Shown: positions 46,171 to 54,758, counted from the stretch's first letter. The stretch is 64,000 bases of DNA from Paracoccaceae bacterium Fryx2 (GCA_032334235.1 JAVSGI010000005.1:3172501-3236500); one strand, 5' to 3'. Numbers and translations: made by a program. Notes: a model not told the origin generated them from the sequence alone.

Positions 46171-49127
46171 CAGACGGCATCCTCTTCGCCGCGGGTCGCC
46201 ATCAGCTCGTTGCCGCGTTCATCAACCACTTTCACGGCGATCCGCTTCTTGTCGCCCAGCGTGAAGGGTTCGCTGACCGTCCCCGCGAGGTGCAACCAGA
46301 CACTGTCCTCGAACTCACCCTTCAGCGATTTCTGCAGGTTGTCCCAGGCGCTGGTTCTAGGGAAGAACACCTGGCTGGCATAGAATGCCATTCCGTTGTG
46401 ATCTGTGTCGAGCATCCAGCAGGGCAGGTTTTCGGCGTCGATATGGTCCGTTTCCATCAGATGCGGCAGGAAGATGTCGAGCCCGCGCAGAACGACCCGA
46501 TAAAGGGGCGTGCCGTCCGTTCGCTCGCCTGCCTTTTCCAGCCGAATATCTGGAAGGCCGGTGATCGAGAAGATCTCGCTGTTCTTCGACGTCTTCAGCA
46601 GGTCCGACATTACCACATCCGGTGTTACCGCAATGTAGGTGGTCGCAATCTTCATCTTTGGCAGCATTTCGCGTGCCTTGGCCTGTATGGCGAAGCCGAA
46701 CAGGAACAACTGGCCAAAACCCTGCTGCATCGCCTCCATGGCCGCGTTGAACACGTAGTCCGAGCCGATGGCGCCGTCCTCGGGGCCGAAGGCGATGGCG
46801 ATGGTCTTTTCGGTGCCATTTCTCGCCACGGCTTCGGCGTGAAGATACTCGCGGTCAGCCAGTGGTCGGACGTTGTCGAGTTGCAGCGTCACATTGCCTG
46901 GTAGGCTGAGTGACTTGCTCTGCCGCAGGACCTCGGTCATCCGGTCCAGATAGGCACGCGGGCTAGAGGATTGCGGCTGCGTGGATGCGCCCTCGGAATC
47001 CCGCTCCATCGTCATAGCGGCCTGGATCGTCGCTTCTACGGTGAAGGGGCCGCAAACGCGGGTGACCTTTTTGTTTACCTCAGCCCTGTCAACTATGATT
47101 TCGGTCTTGGGATCTTCATCTCGCGCGATCGATTGCAGCGTAATTCGTGGAATGAGGCCGCCTACTTCTTCTACGTTCCTGTTCTTCTTGCGCTCGTATA
47201 CGAAGCCTCCGGCAGGACCCTTCGACGGCTCCTTCAGCTTGTACCAAGGAAAAGTGCTTGTCAGAAGTCGCTGTCGCGCGAGAGCCATAGGAACACGAGA
47301 GGTGTCAGTCGTTATCCACCGTCGCCCCCACTGTTCTGCAACGACTGCCGTCGTCCCAGAGCCGCAAGTTATATCAAGGACAAGGTCTCCTGGGTCCGTC
47401 GTCATTAACAAGCATCGCTGTACAACCGCCGTATCTGTTTGGACAACGTACACTTTGGGGTCTGAGCTGCTATACCCTGCACTACCAGTGTCGGCCCAAA
47501 GGTTGGTCAATGGGGTGGCAGGAAAATCATCCAGATATCGGATGTAGTTGAGCTGACTTGCTACGCCAATCAGTCGGTTTGCTTTCGCTAAGCGATCCAA
47601 GCCAGTGTGACTTGTTTTCCAATGCCGGTTCGCGCCGCAGTCATATCTCTGCCCTTTGAACGTATAGAATCTTTCCTCCGCCGACCCTGCATCTTGAGAG
47701 ACAGCGAAACTCAGCTGCGCTACCCGCCAGCCCTCTGGAATGGGCACAGTTCCTTCTTTTTCTTCTTTTGTAAGTGTCCGTATTTGCTCGGCCTCGCCTT
47801 TTACAGCGTATTTGTAGCTTTTGAATGTGCCGAGTTTCTTTTCGCTATAGAGTTGGTTATATTTTACCATCGTTTTGTCTTTTGCGTACCACAAGAGGTA
47901 GTCGAACTCCTCATTCAGGAGTGTTGTGGCTGTGCTGGAAGTTTTCGCGAATGGAATCAGCGAACAGAAGTTTGTGTCACCAAAGACTTCATCAAGAACT
48001 TCGCGGACATGGTGCAGGTTGTCATCGGATATTTGCACAAAAATTGATCCACCTGGCGCCAGAATATCCTTTGCAAGGCTCAGACGGTCTCTTAAATACG
48101 CCAAATACGAGTGTAATCCAAGCTCCCACGTGTCGCGGTACGCTTTCACCATTTCAGGTTCGCGGATCATGTAATCGTCTTTTCCGTGATTCTTGCCAAC
48201 GCTTCGATCACGAACGAAGGGTTGGAAGTTCGAGCCGAACTTCACACCATAGGGCGGATCGAAAAAGATCATCTGCACTTGGCCGCCCATTCCCTCATAC
48301 TCGAGGAGCGAGTTCATTACTTGCAGCGAGTCGCCAAGGATCAGGCGGTTGGTCCAGGGGCCCTTGTGCTCGTAGGCATCCATCCGATCAGCGATGTCGA
48401 GGTCCACATCACCGAACAAGTCTAGAGTCTGCCCGCGCGCCTTATGCGATTTCAGCGTCTCGAGGATCGCTGACGTCGAGTGACGCTCGTGCACGAACAG
48501 TGGCAGCGTCGGCACGCTGATCTGCTGCCGTTCAGCTTTACCCGCCCAATTCAGGAATGGCTTCGTCAGGCTGCGCAGCCGCGCCGCGCATTGTGACAGT
48601 GAAGTGAACCGCTCCTCCGTCCCCTTCCAGACCTGCGGCTCGGCAAAAACCGTGGCCTCTCCCTTCTCGGCCGCATCCGCCACGAGGTTCAGCAGCCATT
48701 CCGCAAACGGCCGCTCGCCGTTCTCGTCCCAAGTCAGTTCCGGAGCGAGGCTGGAATCGTAGCGATAGGTCTTCGGCGGCTTGCGATGTGAGAACTGCGC
48801 CTCGACCCCGACATCCGGGCGCAGAACAGCTTGAGCGGCATGCGCATAGGCGGCAGACCCAGCCGCAGATGCGATGGGCGCTGCTTTGGGCTTGGCTGAC
48901 TCTTTTGCCTTGGGTGCGTCAACACCTGCCCGCGAGACCGAACCACCCTGACCGCGCCCTTTGGCTAGGACTCCCTCGGCGACCAACTGATCTCGGACCG
49001 CGTGATAGTCTTCGTCCGTCAGATCCGGCTGGTCTTCGCGGAGCCGCTCAATCAGGGAGCGGTTGCCGATGTTAGAGCCATCTTCGGGAATAAGCGAAAG
49101 GACAAGATCACGTAGGGAATCGGACAT
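46170..49127 (-). CDS. type III-like DNA methyltransferase (Mod subunit)
   Basis: A 985-residue N6-adenine or N4-cytosine methyltransferase. MIFFDPPYGVKFGSNF near residue 290 is the catalytic DPPY motif and LVLDITCGSGTTAVVAEQ near 585 the SAM motif. The order DPPY before FGG-like motif is the beta class, used by type III Mod proteins. It is longer than usual: the first 200 residues include a winged-helix-like start (LRDLVLSLIPEDGSNIGNRSLIERL) and the last 250 residues are also additional. First gene of the operon. Confidence 0.9.
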   Translation of the reverse strand: MSDSLRDLVLSLIPEDGSNIGNRSLIERLREDQPDLTDEDYHAVRDQLVAEGVLAKGRGQGGSVSRAGVDAPKAKESAKPKAAPIASAAGSAAYAHAAQAVLRPDVGVEAQFSHRKPPKTYRYDSSLAPELTWDENGERPFAEWLLNLVADAAEKGEATVFAEPQVWKGTEERFTSLSQCAARLRSLTKPFLNWAGKAERQQISVPTLPLFVHERHSTSAILETLKSHKARGQTLDLFGDVDLDIADRMDAYEHKGPWTNRLILGDSLQVMNSLLEYEGMGGQVQMIFFDPPYGVKFGSNFQPFVRDRSVGKNHGKDDYMIREPEMVKAYRDTWELGLHSYLAYLRDRLSLAKDILAPGGSIFVQISDDNLHHVREVLDEVFGDTNFCSLIPFAKTSSTATTLLNEEFDYLLWYAKDKTMVKYNQLYSEKKLGTFKSYKYAVKGEAEQIRTLTKEEKEGTVPIPEGWRVAQLSFAVSQDAGSAEERFYTFKGQRYDCGANRHWKTSHTGLDRLAKANRLIGVASQLNYIRYLDDFPATPLTNLWADTGSAGYSSSDPKVYVVQTDTAVVQRCLLMTTDPGDLVLDITCGSGTTAVVAEQWGRRWITTDTSRVPMALARQRLLTSTFPWYKLKEPSKGPAGGFVYERKKNRNVEEVGGLIPRITLQSIARDEDPKTEIIVDRAEVNKKVTRVCGPFTVEATIQAAMTMERDSEGASTQPQSSSPRAYLDRMTEVLRQSKSLSLPGNVTLQLDNVRPLADREYLHAEAVARNGTEKTIAIAFGPEDGAIGSDYVFNAAMEAMQQGFGQLFLFGFAIQAKAREMLPKMKIATTYIAVTPDVVMSDLLKTSKNSEIFSITGLPDIRLEKAGERTDGTPLYRVVLRGLDIFLPHLMETDHIDAENLPCWMLDTDHNGMAFYASQVFFPRTSAWDNLQKSLKGEFEDSVWLHLAGTVSEPFTLGDKKRIAVKVVDERGNELMATRGEEDAV

Positions 49128-49235
49128 AGGGAACCTTCGGAAGGAGCGGCTGTTTCGGGTAAGCTAAAGAGTTTACAATCGAATTGCAGCCCAAAGTTGT
49201 TGAATGCGGGCGAATTAAGGTGGTTTGCCTTGGGG

Positions 49236-49928
49236 TTATCGCACTTCCATGACCTCGCCAGTGTCGAGCTTCTTGATAAAATCGACTGCTGCGCCGTTCC
49301 AGTGATAGGCGAAGTGCCCACCTTGGGTCGGGATAGGCACCACATCCGGCCAGAACGCCGCGATGCAGCTGCCGCCTGGATAACGGACGCTGGGCCATGT
49401 AATTCCATCTGACCCTGCTGCGCGGCACTGGGCGCCGAAGACCTGCGAGGCGGCATAGTCGTCTGGATGCAGCAGGTCGGCTATCCCCAACACATCGTCG
49501 AGGTCTGCATCCACCGATCCGATAAGCTCGCGGAATTGCGAGGTCCAACCGGGGGCTTCGGCCGTGGCCAGCATGGTTTTCGTGTGGTGGTGGATGGTTT
49601 CGGCGATGGCCACTTCGGTGCTGTCGCCCGCATAGTAGAGGCCGAACGTCCCGTCCGAGAACCTGCCCGGCCGCAGTGGCGAGCAGTGAACGAAAGGTGC
49701 CATGACCCAGCTGGCACCTGGGCCAGTGACGCGACGGGCCACAGGCACCTTTGCCAGATCGCCGATGCTGTCGCGGATGCGCGGGTTGAACTTGGCCTCG
49801 GCCGAGGCCAACGCCTCCCAATCGGCGGGGTCAGCGACGTCCTCGAACAGGTCGATCGGTGGATAGATCAAACGGATGATCCGGGCGGTGCGTGGCCAGA
49901 CCACCCGACGTAAGGGCGCTGTCACCAT
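49236..49928 (-). CDS. RES-family NAD+-degrading toxin
   Basis: A 230-residue RES domain protein. RIIRLIYPPIDLFEDV, LYYAGDSTEVAIAETIHHH and RYPGGSCIAAFW carry the Arg, Tyr, Glu and Ser residues that mark the RES active site. Known RES toxins deplete NAD+ (phosphorolysis) and arrest growth until blocked by their partner. The gene overlaps the upstream antitoxin gene by 7 bp. Longer than minimal RES toxins by an N-terminal extension. Intact. Confidence 0.88.
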   Translation of the reverse strand: MVTAPLRRVVWPRTARIIRLIYPPIDLFEDVADPADWEALASAEAKFNPRIRDSIGDLAKVPVARRVTGPGASWVMAPFVHCSPLRPGRFSDGTFGLYYAGDSTEVAIAETIHHHTKTMLATAEAPGWTSQFRELIGSVDADLDDVLGIADLLHPDDYAASQVFGAQCRAAGSDGITWPSVRYPGGSCIAAFWPDVVPIPTQGGHFAYHWNGAAVDFIKKLDTGEVMEVR

Positions 49929-50335
49929 GCACCGCGCTCGGCGTCCAGGTAGCTGCGCAGGTCAATCAGGTCAGTAATTTCGCCGCGCATCATGATGTCG
50001 AGAGCGCTTTTGCCGTTGAAGGTGGCGTTCTGCTTTCGGATCCAGTCATAGCCGCGCGCGGGGTCGGTGAAGAGATAGCGCAGGCCTTTGTGGATCCCCA
50101 TCAGAATTGCCATGCGCGCCCGCAGGTCACGGTCGATCCGTCCGATGTTGCCCTCTTTCCAGCGCGCCCATGTGCGCTGCGCCATGTCACCCAGCAGCGT
50201 CCGGGCCTCGTTGTCGCTCAGCTGCCATGCGCGAAACAGGTTTACTGTGGTGCGCGCAAGGGCTGCTGCCTCCTCGTCGGTGATGGCGGGAAGGTCAGGT
50301 CGGGCTGTCGTCGGGTGAATCGTTGCAAACTGCAT
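49922..50335 (-). CDS. MbcA/ParS/Xre-type antitoxin
   Basis: A 137-residue antitoxin. MQFATIHPTTARPDLPAI starts at the ATG with GAGGAAA upstream; residues about 20-80 are the Xre-like DNA-binding part (LFRAWQLSDNEARTLLGDM) and the C terminus is the MbcA/ParS/Xre toxin-binding domain (GYDWIRKQNATFNGKSALDIMMRGEI). It neutralises RES and represses its own promoter. Confidence 0.88.
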   Translation of the reverse strand: MQFATIHPTTARPDLPAITDEEAAALARTTVNLFRAWQLSDNEARTLLGDMAQRTWARWKEGNIGRIDRDLRARMAILMGIHKGLRYLFTDPARGYDWIRKQNATFNGKSALDIMMRGEITDLIDLRSYLDAERGAW

Positions 50336-50345
50336 GGCATTTTCC

Positions 50346-50366
50346 TCTATGACATTAATATAGAGA
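50346..50366 (-). promoter_or_regulatory. probable operator/promoter of the RES-Xre pair
   Basis: CTCTAT (50346-50351) and ATAGAG (50361-50366) form an inverted repeat 10 bp upstream of the antitoxin ATG, in an AT-rich stretch that could include the -10 box. Such palindromes are the usual binding sites for Xre-type autorepression. Confidence 0.55.
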
Positions 50367-50416
50367 ATAGATGCCATTTGGCAAGATCTGGTTTCTTCGG
50401 CGATCATCGCAGTGGT

Positions 50417-51070
50417 TCAAGCCCACGGCCTTACTTTCGGCATCGCCGCCGTCACTTTTACCTCACGCAGCATCCGGCCTGCCTGCAGCCCATCCCGGAC
50501 CCACTCCAGCGCCAGCCACCAATCCTCATAGCCGCGCCGGGCGGAGGCGATCTGCTCCGGATGCGGCCGCCAGGTTACCGGGCAGGCCAGCACCTCGACC
50601 GTGCGCCACTTACCCCGTGTCAGTACCCGTTCGGTGCCAACGACAATGGTTGTTGCGCGCTCGCCATGCTGATTTTGCTTGGTCTCTATCGGCACGCAGC
50701 GCGGCACGACGCCGGGCATCCAATCGGGCGTAATCCCCGCGCGCGCCAATTCGGCCACGCTGATTGCCATGCGGATGCCGCCGAGACTGTCTGGCATCCC
50801 TGCCACGGTGGCAGCGATCACCTCGGCGTCGGCATGGGTGTAGCTGCCCATCTTGTGCTGGCCACCGTCCACTTTGCAGCCCAGCGCTGCGCGTTGCAGC
50901 AGGATATATTCGAGGCCAAACCCATAGCCTTCCTCGATTGCATCCTTTGGTGGGGGCAGTTCGAGTTGCGCCTGTTCGGTGCGAAACGCCCATTCCAACG
51001 CTGCTTGCATGCCCAGCGCGCGTTTCATCGGAGCGCCGCCAGCGCGCCCAATCCGTCCCTGCATGCTCAT
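50417..51070 (-). CDS. conserved phage protein (DUF6362-like)
   Basis: A 217-residue protein. The middle (LEYILLQRAALGCKVDGGQHKMGSYTHADAEVIAATVAGMP) and the C-terminal DWWLALEWVRDGLQAGRMLREVKVT recur in early regions of rhodobacterial prophages. No catalytic motif recognised. Its ATG overlaps the stop of the alternative reading frame of the upstream methylase locus (ATGA), and lies 13 bp after the methylase stop. Confidence 0.65.
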   Translation of the reverse strand: MSMQGRIGRAGGAPMKRALGMQAALEWAFRTEQAQLELPPPKDAIEEGYGFGLEYILLQRAALGCKVDGGQHKMGSYTHADAEVIAATVAGMPDSLGGIRMAISVAELARAGITPDWMPGVVPRCVPIETKQNQHGERATTIVVGTERVLTRGKWRTVEVLACPVTWRPHPEQIASARRGYEDWWLALEWVRDGLQAGRMLREVKVTAAMPKVRPWA

Positions 51071-51846
51071 GGCAGCATTCCTTCAAAGAGGCTCATTTGC
51101 GCTGGGCTCTCCGGCCCATTGTTCGGTCGCCAAATCCACGGGCCCGAGGCCATGCGCAGCCGCGAGAGAGCGCCACGCATGTGCTGCTGCCAGAGGGTGA
51201 ACTCCGTTGCCGAGCAGGCGCAGAGCGCGTGCCCGATGGGCCAGCCCATCAGCCATCCGACGAAGAGCGGGTTCAGCCTTCGCCTTGACCGTCCTTTCAG
51301 GATCCGCCGACAAGCGACGCGCCCATGCGAGGCAATCATCAAAGCCCAGAGCGGGCGCGAGATCGGGGCGTGATGTGAGGATTGCCGCCCATTTGGCGTG
51401 ATCGCCGGGTCCGGGTGGGTGAAGCCCTGTTCTGCCCGGTAGTGCAATATGTCCATCCGGGATTTGCCATCCGCCCGCGTCACGCTGGCCGGGCTGCTGC
51501 CCTTCCAGTTCTGCGCCGCCGGGGTCGGCCACTGGATCGCCTGCGCACTCAGCTTGGGTTCGCCCCGGCTGTTGATCTTGCCGCGCAGCCGGTCGACCTG
51601 ATCGTCCGCCACCGGCGTTTGCCATTGGGCCGCCTGTGCTGGCAGGGGCGGCCTCCCGCCCGAGCCATAGCTCTGCCCCGGCCCACCCTTCGCACCATCT
51701 GTCGCCTTGGGTGTCGACCATTTGCTGATGCCCAGCGCCAGTGCTTCCGCCTTGCGGGTAAAGTCGCTGTTGCCCGCCGGGTTGTAGCGATCCGTGCCGG
51801 GATGCAGGCTCATCGGTGTGGGCCAGGATGAAGATGCGCAGCCGCT
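51067..51846 (-). other. alternative open frame overlapping the methyltransferase C-terminal half
   Basis: The frame one base off the methyltransferase is open throughout. From about 51840 it reads like protein: four W-x-TP boxes (WPTPMS, WSTPKA, WQTPVA, WPTPAA), RRLNPLFVGWLMGWPIGHAL, FTLWQQHMRGALSRL, and an end QMSLFEGMLP like a sliding-clamp motif. Its TGA overlaps the next gene's ATG. Similar C termini occur in other phage cytosine methylases. It may be a second C terminus reached by frameshift, or an overprinted gene. Confidence 0.45.
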
Positions 51847-52333
51847 GGTGCGGCGCGCCGACTTCTGCCGCGCTGAACAGACCCGCCGCAGGCGTGTAGC
51901 CCATGCTCCAAAGCTCTCGCAGGACGGCTTCGAGGCCGAGGGTGACATGCCCGGCGACGTTTTCGAGGAATACCCATTCGGGGCCGCACTCGGTGATGAC
52001 GCGGGCGACCTCGGGCCAGAGGTGCCGGGGATCATCGGCACCGCCGCGCTTTCCGGCGGCGCTGAAGGGCTGGCAGGGATATCCGGCCAGAACCGTGTCG
52101 AAGGCACCGCGGAAGGGGCGAGCATCGAAACAGCGCAGGTCGTCCCAGATCGGCGCTGGGGCGAAGTACCCCGCACGCTGGGCCGCGATGAGCACAGTTC
52201 GGGGATATTCCTCCCATTCGACAAAGGCGCGGGTGTGGAAGCCGGGTTCGGCGAGCATGAGGCCCAGATCAAGGCCTCCGCCGCCCGCGCAGAGGGACAA
52301 TCCGTGCCGGGGACGTGACACCATGCCATTCAC
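51083..52333 (-). CDS. DNA cytosine-5 methyltransferase
   Basis: A 416-residue C5 methyltransferase. Motif I LSLCAGGGGLDLGLML (SAM), motif IV AGYPCQPFSAAGKRGG with the catalytic Cys, motif VI VFLENVAGH, motif VIII APHQRLRIFILA and the final motif RALRLLGNGVHPLAAAHAW are all present. Probably protects phage DNA from host enzymes. The region between motifs VIII and X, which should recognise target, is Gly/Ala/Gln-rich and overlaps a second protein-like frame. Overlaps the replication gene by 4 bp. Confidence 0.85.
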   Translation of the reverse strand: MNGMVSRPRHGLSLCAGGGGLDLGLMLAEPGFHTRAFVEWEEYPRTVLIAAQRAGYFAPAPIWDDLRCFDARPFRGAFDTVLAGYPCQPFSAAGKRGGADDPRHLWPEVARVITECGPEWVFLENVAGHVTLGLEAVLRELWSMGYTPAAGLFSAAEVGAPHQRLRIFILAHTDEPASRHGSLQPGGQQRLYPQGGSTGAGHQQMVDTQGDRWCEGWAGAELWLGREAAPASTGGPMANAGGGRSGRPAARQDQQPGRTQAECAGDPVADPGGAELEGQQPGQRDAGGWQIPDGHIALPGRTGLHPPGPGDHAKWAAILTSRPDLAPALGFDDCLAWARRLSADPERTVKAKAEPALRRMADGLAHRARALRLLGNGVHPLAAAHAWRSLAAAHGLGPVDLATEQWAGEPSANEPL

Positions 52334-53298
52334 CCCACCCCTCGCGTCTTGAGGCGTTCGGGCGTGACGAGGCCGCGCACTAACATCAGATCGCGGATGC
52401 TATTGTTGATCGAGCTGACCGGCAGAAAGCCATCGGCGTTGACCAGCTTGGCATAAAACGCCGCCTTCTCGTCGTCGCTGATCCGGGGAGGGTCTTCGCG
52501 CTTGCGTCGCCGTTTGGCCTTTTGGCCCTTTGCGGTCGCGATGGCCGTTTGCGCATCGCGCTGGGCTGCGCGCTCCATGAACCGGTCGAGCGCTTTCGGC
52601 CCATCGGGCGGATTGGGGTGATCGGCCCGGGTCTCGGTGGCTGTCTCGATGATCCGCTTCTGTGACAAGCCGAGGTCATCGATCCAGCGGCGAACATGCG
52701 TTTTGGCTGGCCAGCCTTGCCACCAAGCGGGCAGGGTGGCGTTGGCGGCAAAGCCCAGCGCCGAGAGCAACTCTGCGAAGAACCGATCAAAATCGGCCTC
52801 GCGCGCTTGCGCGTCCTCCTCCTCCTTTACAGGTTTACTTAAGGGTTCTCTTACAAGGTTAGTCTCCGGATTCCGGAGATGGCTTTGGGCAAAATCCGGA
52901 GATGGCTTTGCCGAAAATCCGGAGATGGCCCTATCTCCGGAATCCGGAGTTGGGTCTGCGTGTTGTTCTTCCTCTGTTCCGCAAAAGCCGTGTCCGGTTT
53001 CCGGAGTTGGCTCTTGTGGAAACCCGTCTTCAAACCCCAGGATGTAGCGTGTGGCCTGGCGCTTGTGGGTGCGCGGATCATGGACCCGGACCCGGTGGAT
53101 CAGACGCAGCTCTTCCAGCTTGGCGAGGTGGTCGTTCAGCGCCGAGATCGACATTTCGGCATCGTCGGCCAGCCGCGCCTGCGTCGGAAAACACCCGAAA
53201 TCCGGGTTGTGCCGGTCGCACAGAAACCACAGCACGATTTTGGTGGCAGGCTTCAGCCCGCGTTGCTGGATGGCCCAGACGGTCGCCTTGTGGCTCAT
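52330..53298 (-). CDS. phage replication initiator-type helix-turn-helix protein
   Basis: A 322-residue protein. The N terminus (KIVLWFLCDRHNPDFGCFPTQARLADDAEMSISALNDHLAKLEEL) is a winged helix as in replication organisers. A linker around residues 95-155 is encoded by repeated TCCGGAG iterons, as with lambda O, whose gene contains the origin. The C terminus is basic (KGQKAKRRRKREDPPR). Likely binds the iterons to start replication. Overlaps neighbouring genes by 4 bp. Confidence 0.7.
   Translation of the reverse strand: MSHKATVWAIQQRGLKPATKIVLWFLCDRHNPDFGCFPTQARLADDAEMSISALNDHLAKLEELRLIHRVRVHDPRTHKRQATRYILGFEDGFPQEPTPETGHGFCGTEEEQHADPTPDSGDRAISGFSAKPSPDFAQSHLRNPETNLVREPLSKPVKEEEDAQAREADFDRFFAELLSALGFAANATLPAWWQGWPAKTHVRRWIDDLGLSQKRIIETATETRADHPNPPDGPKALDRFMERAAQRDAQTAIATAKGQKAKRRRKREDPPRISDDEKAAFYAKLVNADGFLPVSSINNSIRDLMLVRGLVTPERLKTRGVG
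52872..53010. repeat. iterons, candidate phage replication origin
   Basis: Five copies of TCCGGAGWTGG start at 52872, 52895, 52918, 52943 and 53000. The first three are exactly 23 bp apart, about two DNA turns. They lie inside the putative initiator gene, as in lambda. Extra TCCGGA half-sites occur at 52864 and 52936. Confidence 0.65.
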
Positions 53299-53690
53299 GG
53301 CCGGACCCTCCGCGCCGGGATGTGCACACGACTGGTGAAGCCATTGTCAGCGAGTGCGCTAAGCGCATCGTCGACGGACCGCACCAGTGCCCAGCCGAAG
53401 CCCTGCGCGCAGACCGTGTCGCGAAACACCTCCTGCGATTTGCGCAACCGCCCCGTCTCGCTTTTGACCTCAAGGAACAGCACGCGGCCGCCGCAAATCA
53501 CGATCAGATCCGCAAAGCCCGCATGGACGCCCATTCCGACAAGGATCGACTGGCGTTTGGCACCGCGTGGCCCAGCCTCGGTTACCTCGTTGACGCAGTG
53601 CTGCACGATGGCATCGCGGGGCAGGGCGAAGCGCAGAGCCTGTACGATGGCGCGCTGGGCATCGGCTTCAGGTGTGCTGCGCCGGTTCAT
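53295..53690 (-). CDS. VRR-NUC domain nuclease
   Basis: A 131-residue VRR-NUC protein starting MNRRSTPEADAQRAIVQAL. GFADLIVICGGRVLFLEVKSE carries the D...ExK catalytic set, and a Gln follows in LRKSQEVFRD. Stand-alone VRR-NUC proteins are common in phages and are thought to process DNA structures in replication or recombination. Overlaps both neighbours by 4 bp, so co-transcribed. Confidence 0.88.
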   Translation of the reverse strand: MNRRSTPEADAQRAIVQALRFALPRDAIVQHCVNEVTEAGPRGAKRQSILVGMGVHAGFADLIVICGGRVLFLEVKSETGRLRKSQEVFRDTVCAQGFGWALVRSVDDALSALADNGFTSRVHIPARRVRP

Positions 53691-53950
53691 GCGACACCGC
53701 CTTTCGGAAAGGCAGCGGCGGCGACGGCATGCAGGGGGCGTCGGTCCAGCAGGCGCAGCAGGTCGAGGGCATCGGCACATTCACCGGCATCGCCGGTTTG
53801 ACCGACGACCACACGGGCCGCCAGGATGACCAGCGATTCCGGATGCTGGGTGGTATCGGCCAGGACGCCGCGCGCCTCAGTGAGACGGTCGTGCATCCAG
53901 TCGCCGGTGGTTGGCGCGGCGAGAAGCGGGTGGGACAGGGGCGCGGTCAT
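53687..53950 (-). CDS. small phage protein of unknown function
   Basis: An 87-residue, Ala-rich helical protein (MTAPLSHPLLAAPTTGDWMHDRL). No known motif. Overlaps VRR-NUC and the helix-turn-helix gene by 4 bp each, a good argument that it is translated. Confidence 0.6.
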   Translation of the reverse strand: MTAPLSHPLLAAPTTGDWMHDRLTEARGVLADTTQHPESLVILAARVVVGQTGDAGECADALDLLRLLDRRPLHAVAAAAFPKGGVA

Positions 53951-54192
53951 CGACGGCCACCTGTGCGCCGAGGGCTGGGTACTTCTTGCAATTGCAACCA
54001 GTCGTGCACGCCATCGCGGCGGTAATAGACCTTGCGACCCGCGCGTACGCAGGGTGGGCCAAAGCGCAGAGCTTCCCAGCGCCGCAGCGTGTCGACCGTC
54101 ACGCCCAACTCAAGCGCAAGGTCCAGGCGGCTGATCCAGCCGCCCAAAAGCCCCGCGGCGGGTGATCGCCGGGGTGTTTCCGTCGTCATCAT
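53947..54192 (-). CDS. excisionase-like helix-turn-helix protein
   Basis: An 81-residue protein starting MMTTETPRRSPAAGL with AAGGGGAAA upstream. ISRLDLALELGVTVDTLRRWEALRFGPPCVRAGRKVYYRRDGVHDWLQ is split here into a MerR/AlpA-type winged helix: SRLDLALELGVTVDTLRRWE is the reader helix and YYRRDGVHDWL the wing. Such proteins act as excisionases or early activators. It heads the leftward early operon and faces the integrase. Confidence 0.75.
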   Translation of the reverse strand: MMTTETPRRSPAAGLLGGWISRLDLALELGVTVDTLRRWEALRFGPPCVRAGRKVYYRRDGVHDWLQLQEVPSPRRTGGRR

Positions 54193-54300
54193 GTTCTGTT
54201 TCCCCTTCATCGCCCGGATCGGGCTGATTTCTGGGACCATGGTGCGCAGGCGGTCAGGGGTGGCGGGAAGGCGCGGGGTGGCACTGGAAATGCCCTTTGC

Positions 54301-54646
54301 GTGCCACCCCTTGTTTCATTGAGATTTTTGGAGTTTTGGCTTGGGTGAGGACAGCATTGCCAGAGTGGTTGGCAGGTTCAGTTGCGACCGCCTCGGCATA
54401 AGTTGGGCGTGTTGTGCCCGCTTCGCCTGCATTGGCCGACATTCGGCAGCATTCGCAGGCTTTCCGGGGGTGGCAGGGTGGCAATGCCACGCTGAAACCG
54501 CGCCACCCCCTGATTTCATTGGCGATTTACAGAAACCAAACAGAAAATTGGCTGCACGACCTCCGATGGCGCCCTGATCGGCGTTCCGTCGCACTGCCAG
54601 CGCTCGGCGATTTTTGCATATGGCTCAATAAAACAAGGGGTGGCGC
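54301..54646. repeat. three-copy repeat in the excisionase-integrase intergenic region
   Basis: A unit close to GCCACCCCTTGTTTCATTG occurs at 54301-54323 and 54500-54524 (same orientation, second with CTGATTT) and inverted at 54624-54646. The first copy also pairs with GGGGTGGCAC at 54275-54284 to form a hairpin. Placement between the early gene and int suggests operator or integrase arm sites. No gene is seen in 54193-54758. Confidence 0.6.
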
Positions 54647-54758
54647 GGATACGGCACATCAACGCCACCCTCTGCCTCCCCGCCACCCCGATCGGCATGC
54701 TTCACTTGATAGAGCCGCGAATCTACGCCTGTGTCGCAGGCCAAAGGGGAGATCATCC

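Noticed and set aside
54301-54646. CRISPR-like array from the repeated GCCACCCC units and TCCGGAG iterons
   Set aside because: Too few units, irregular spacing in the first case and coding context in the second; no cas genes in the window.
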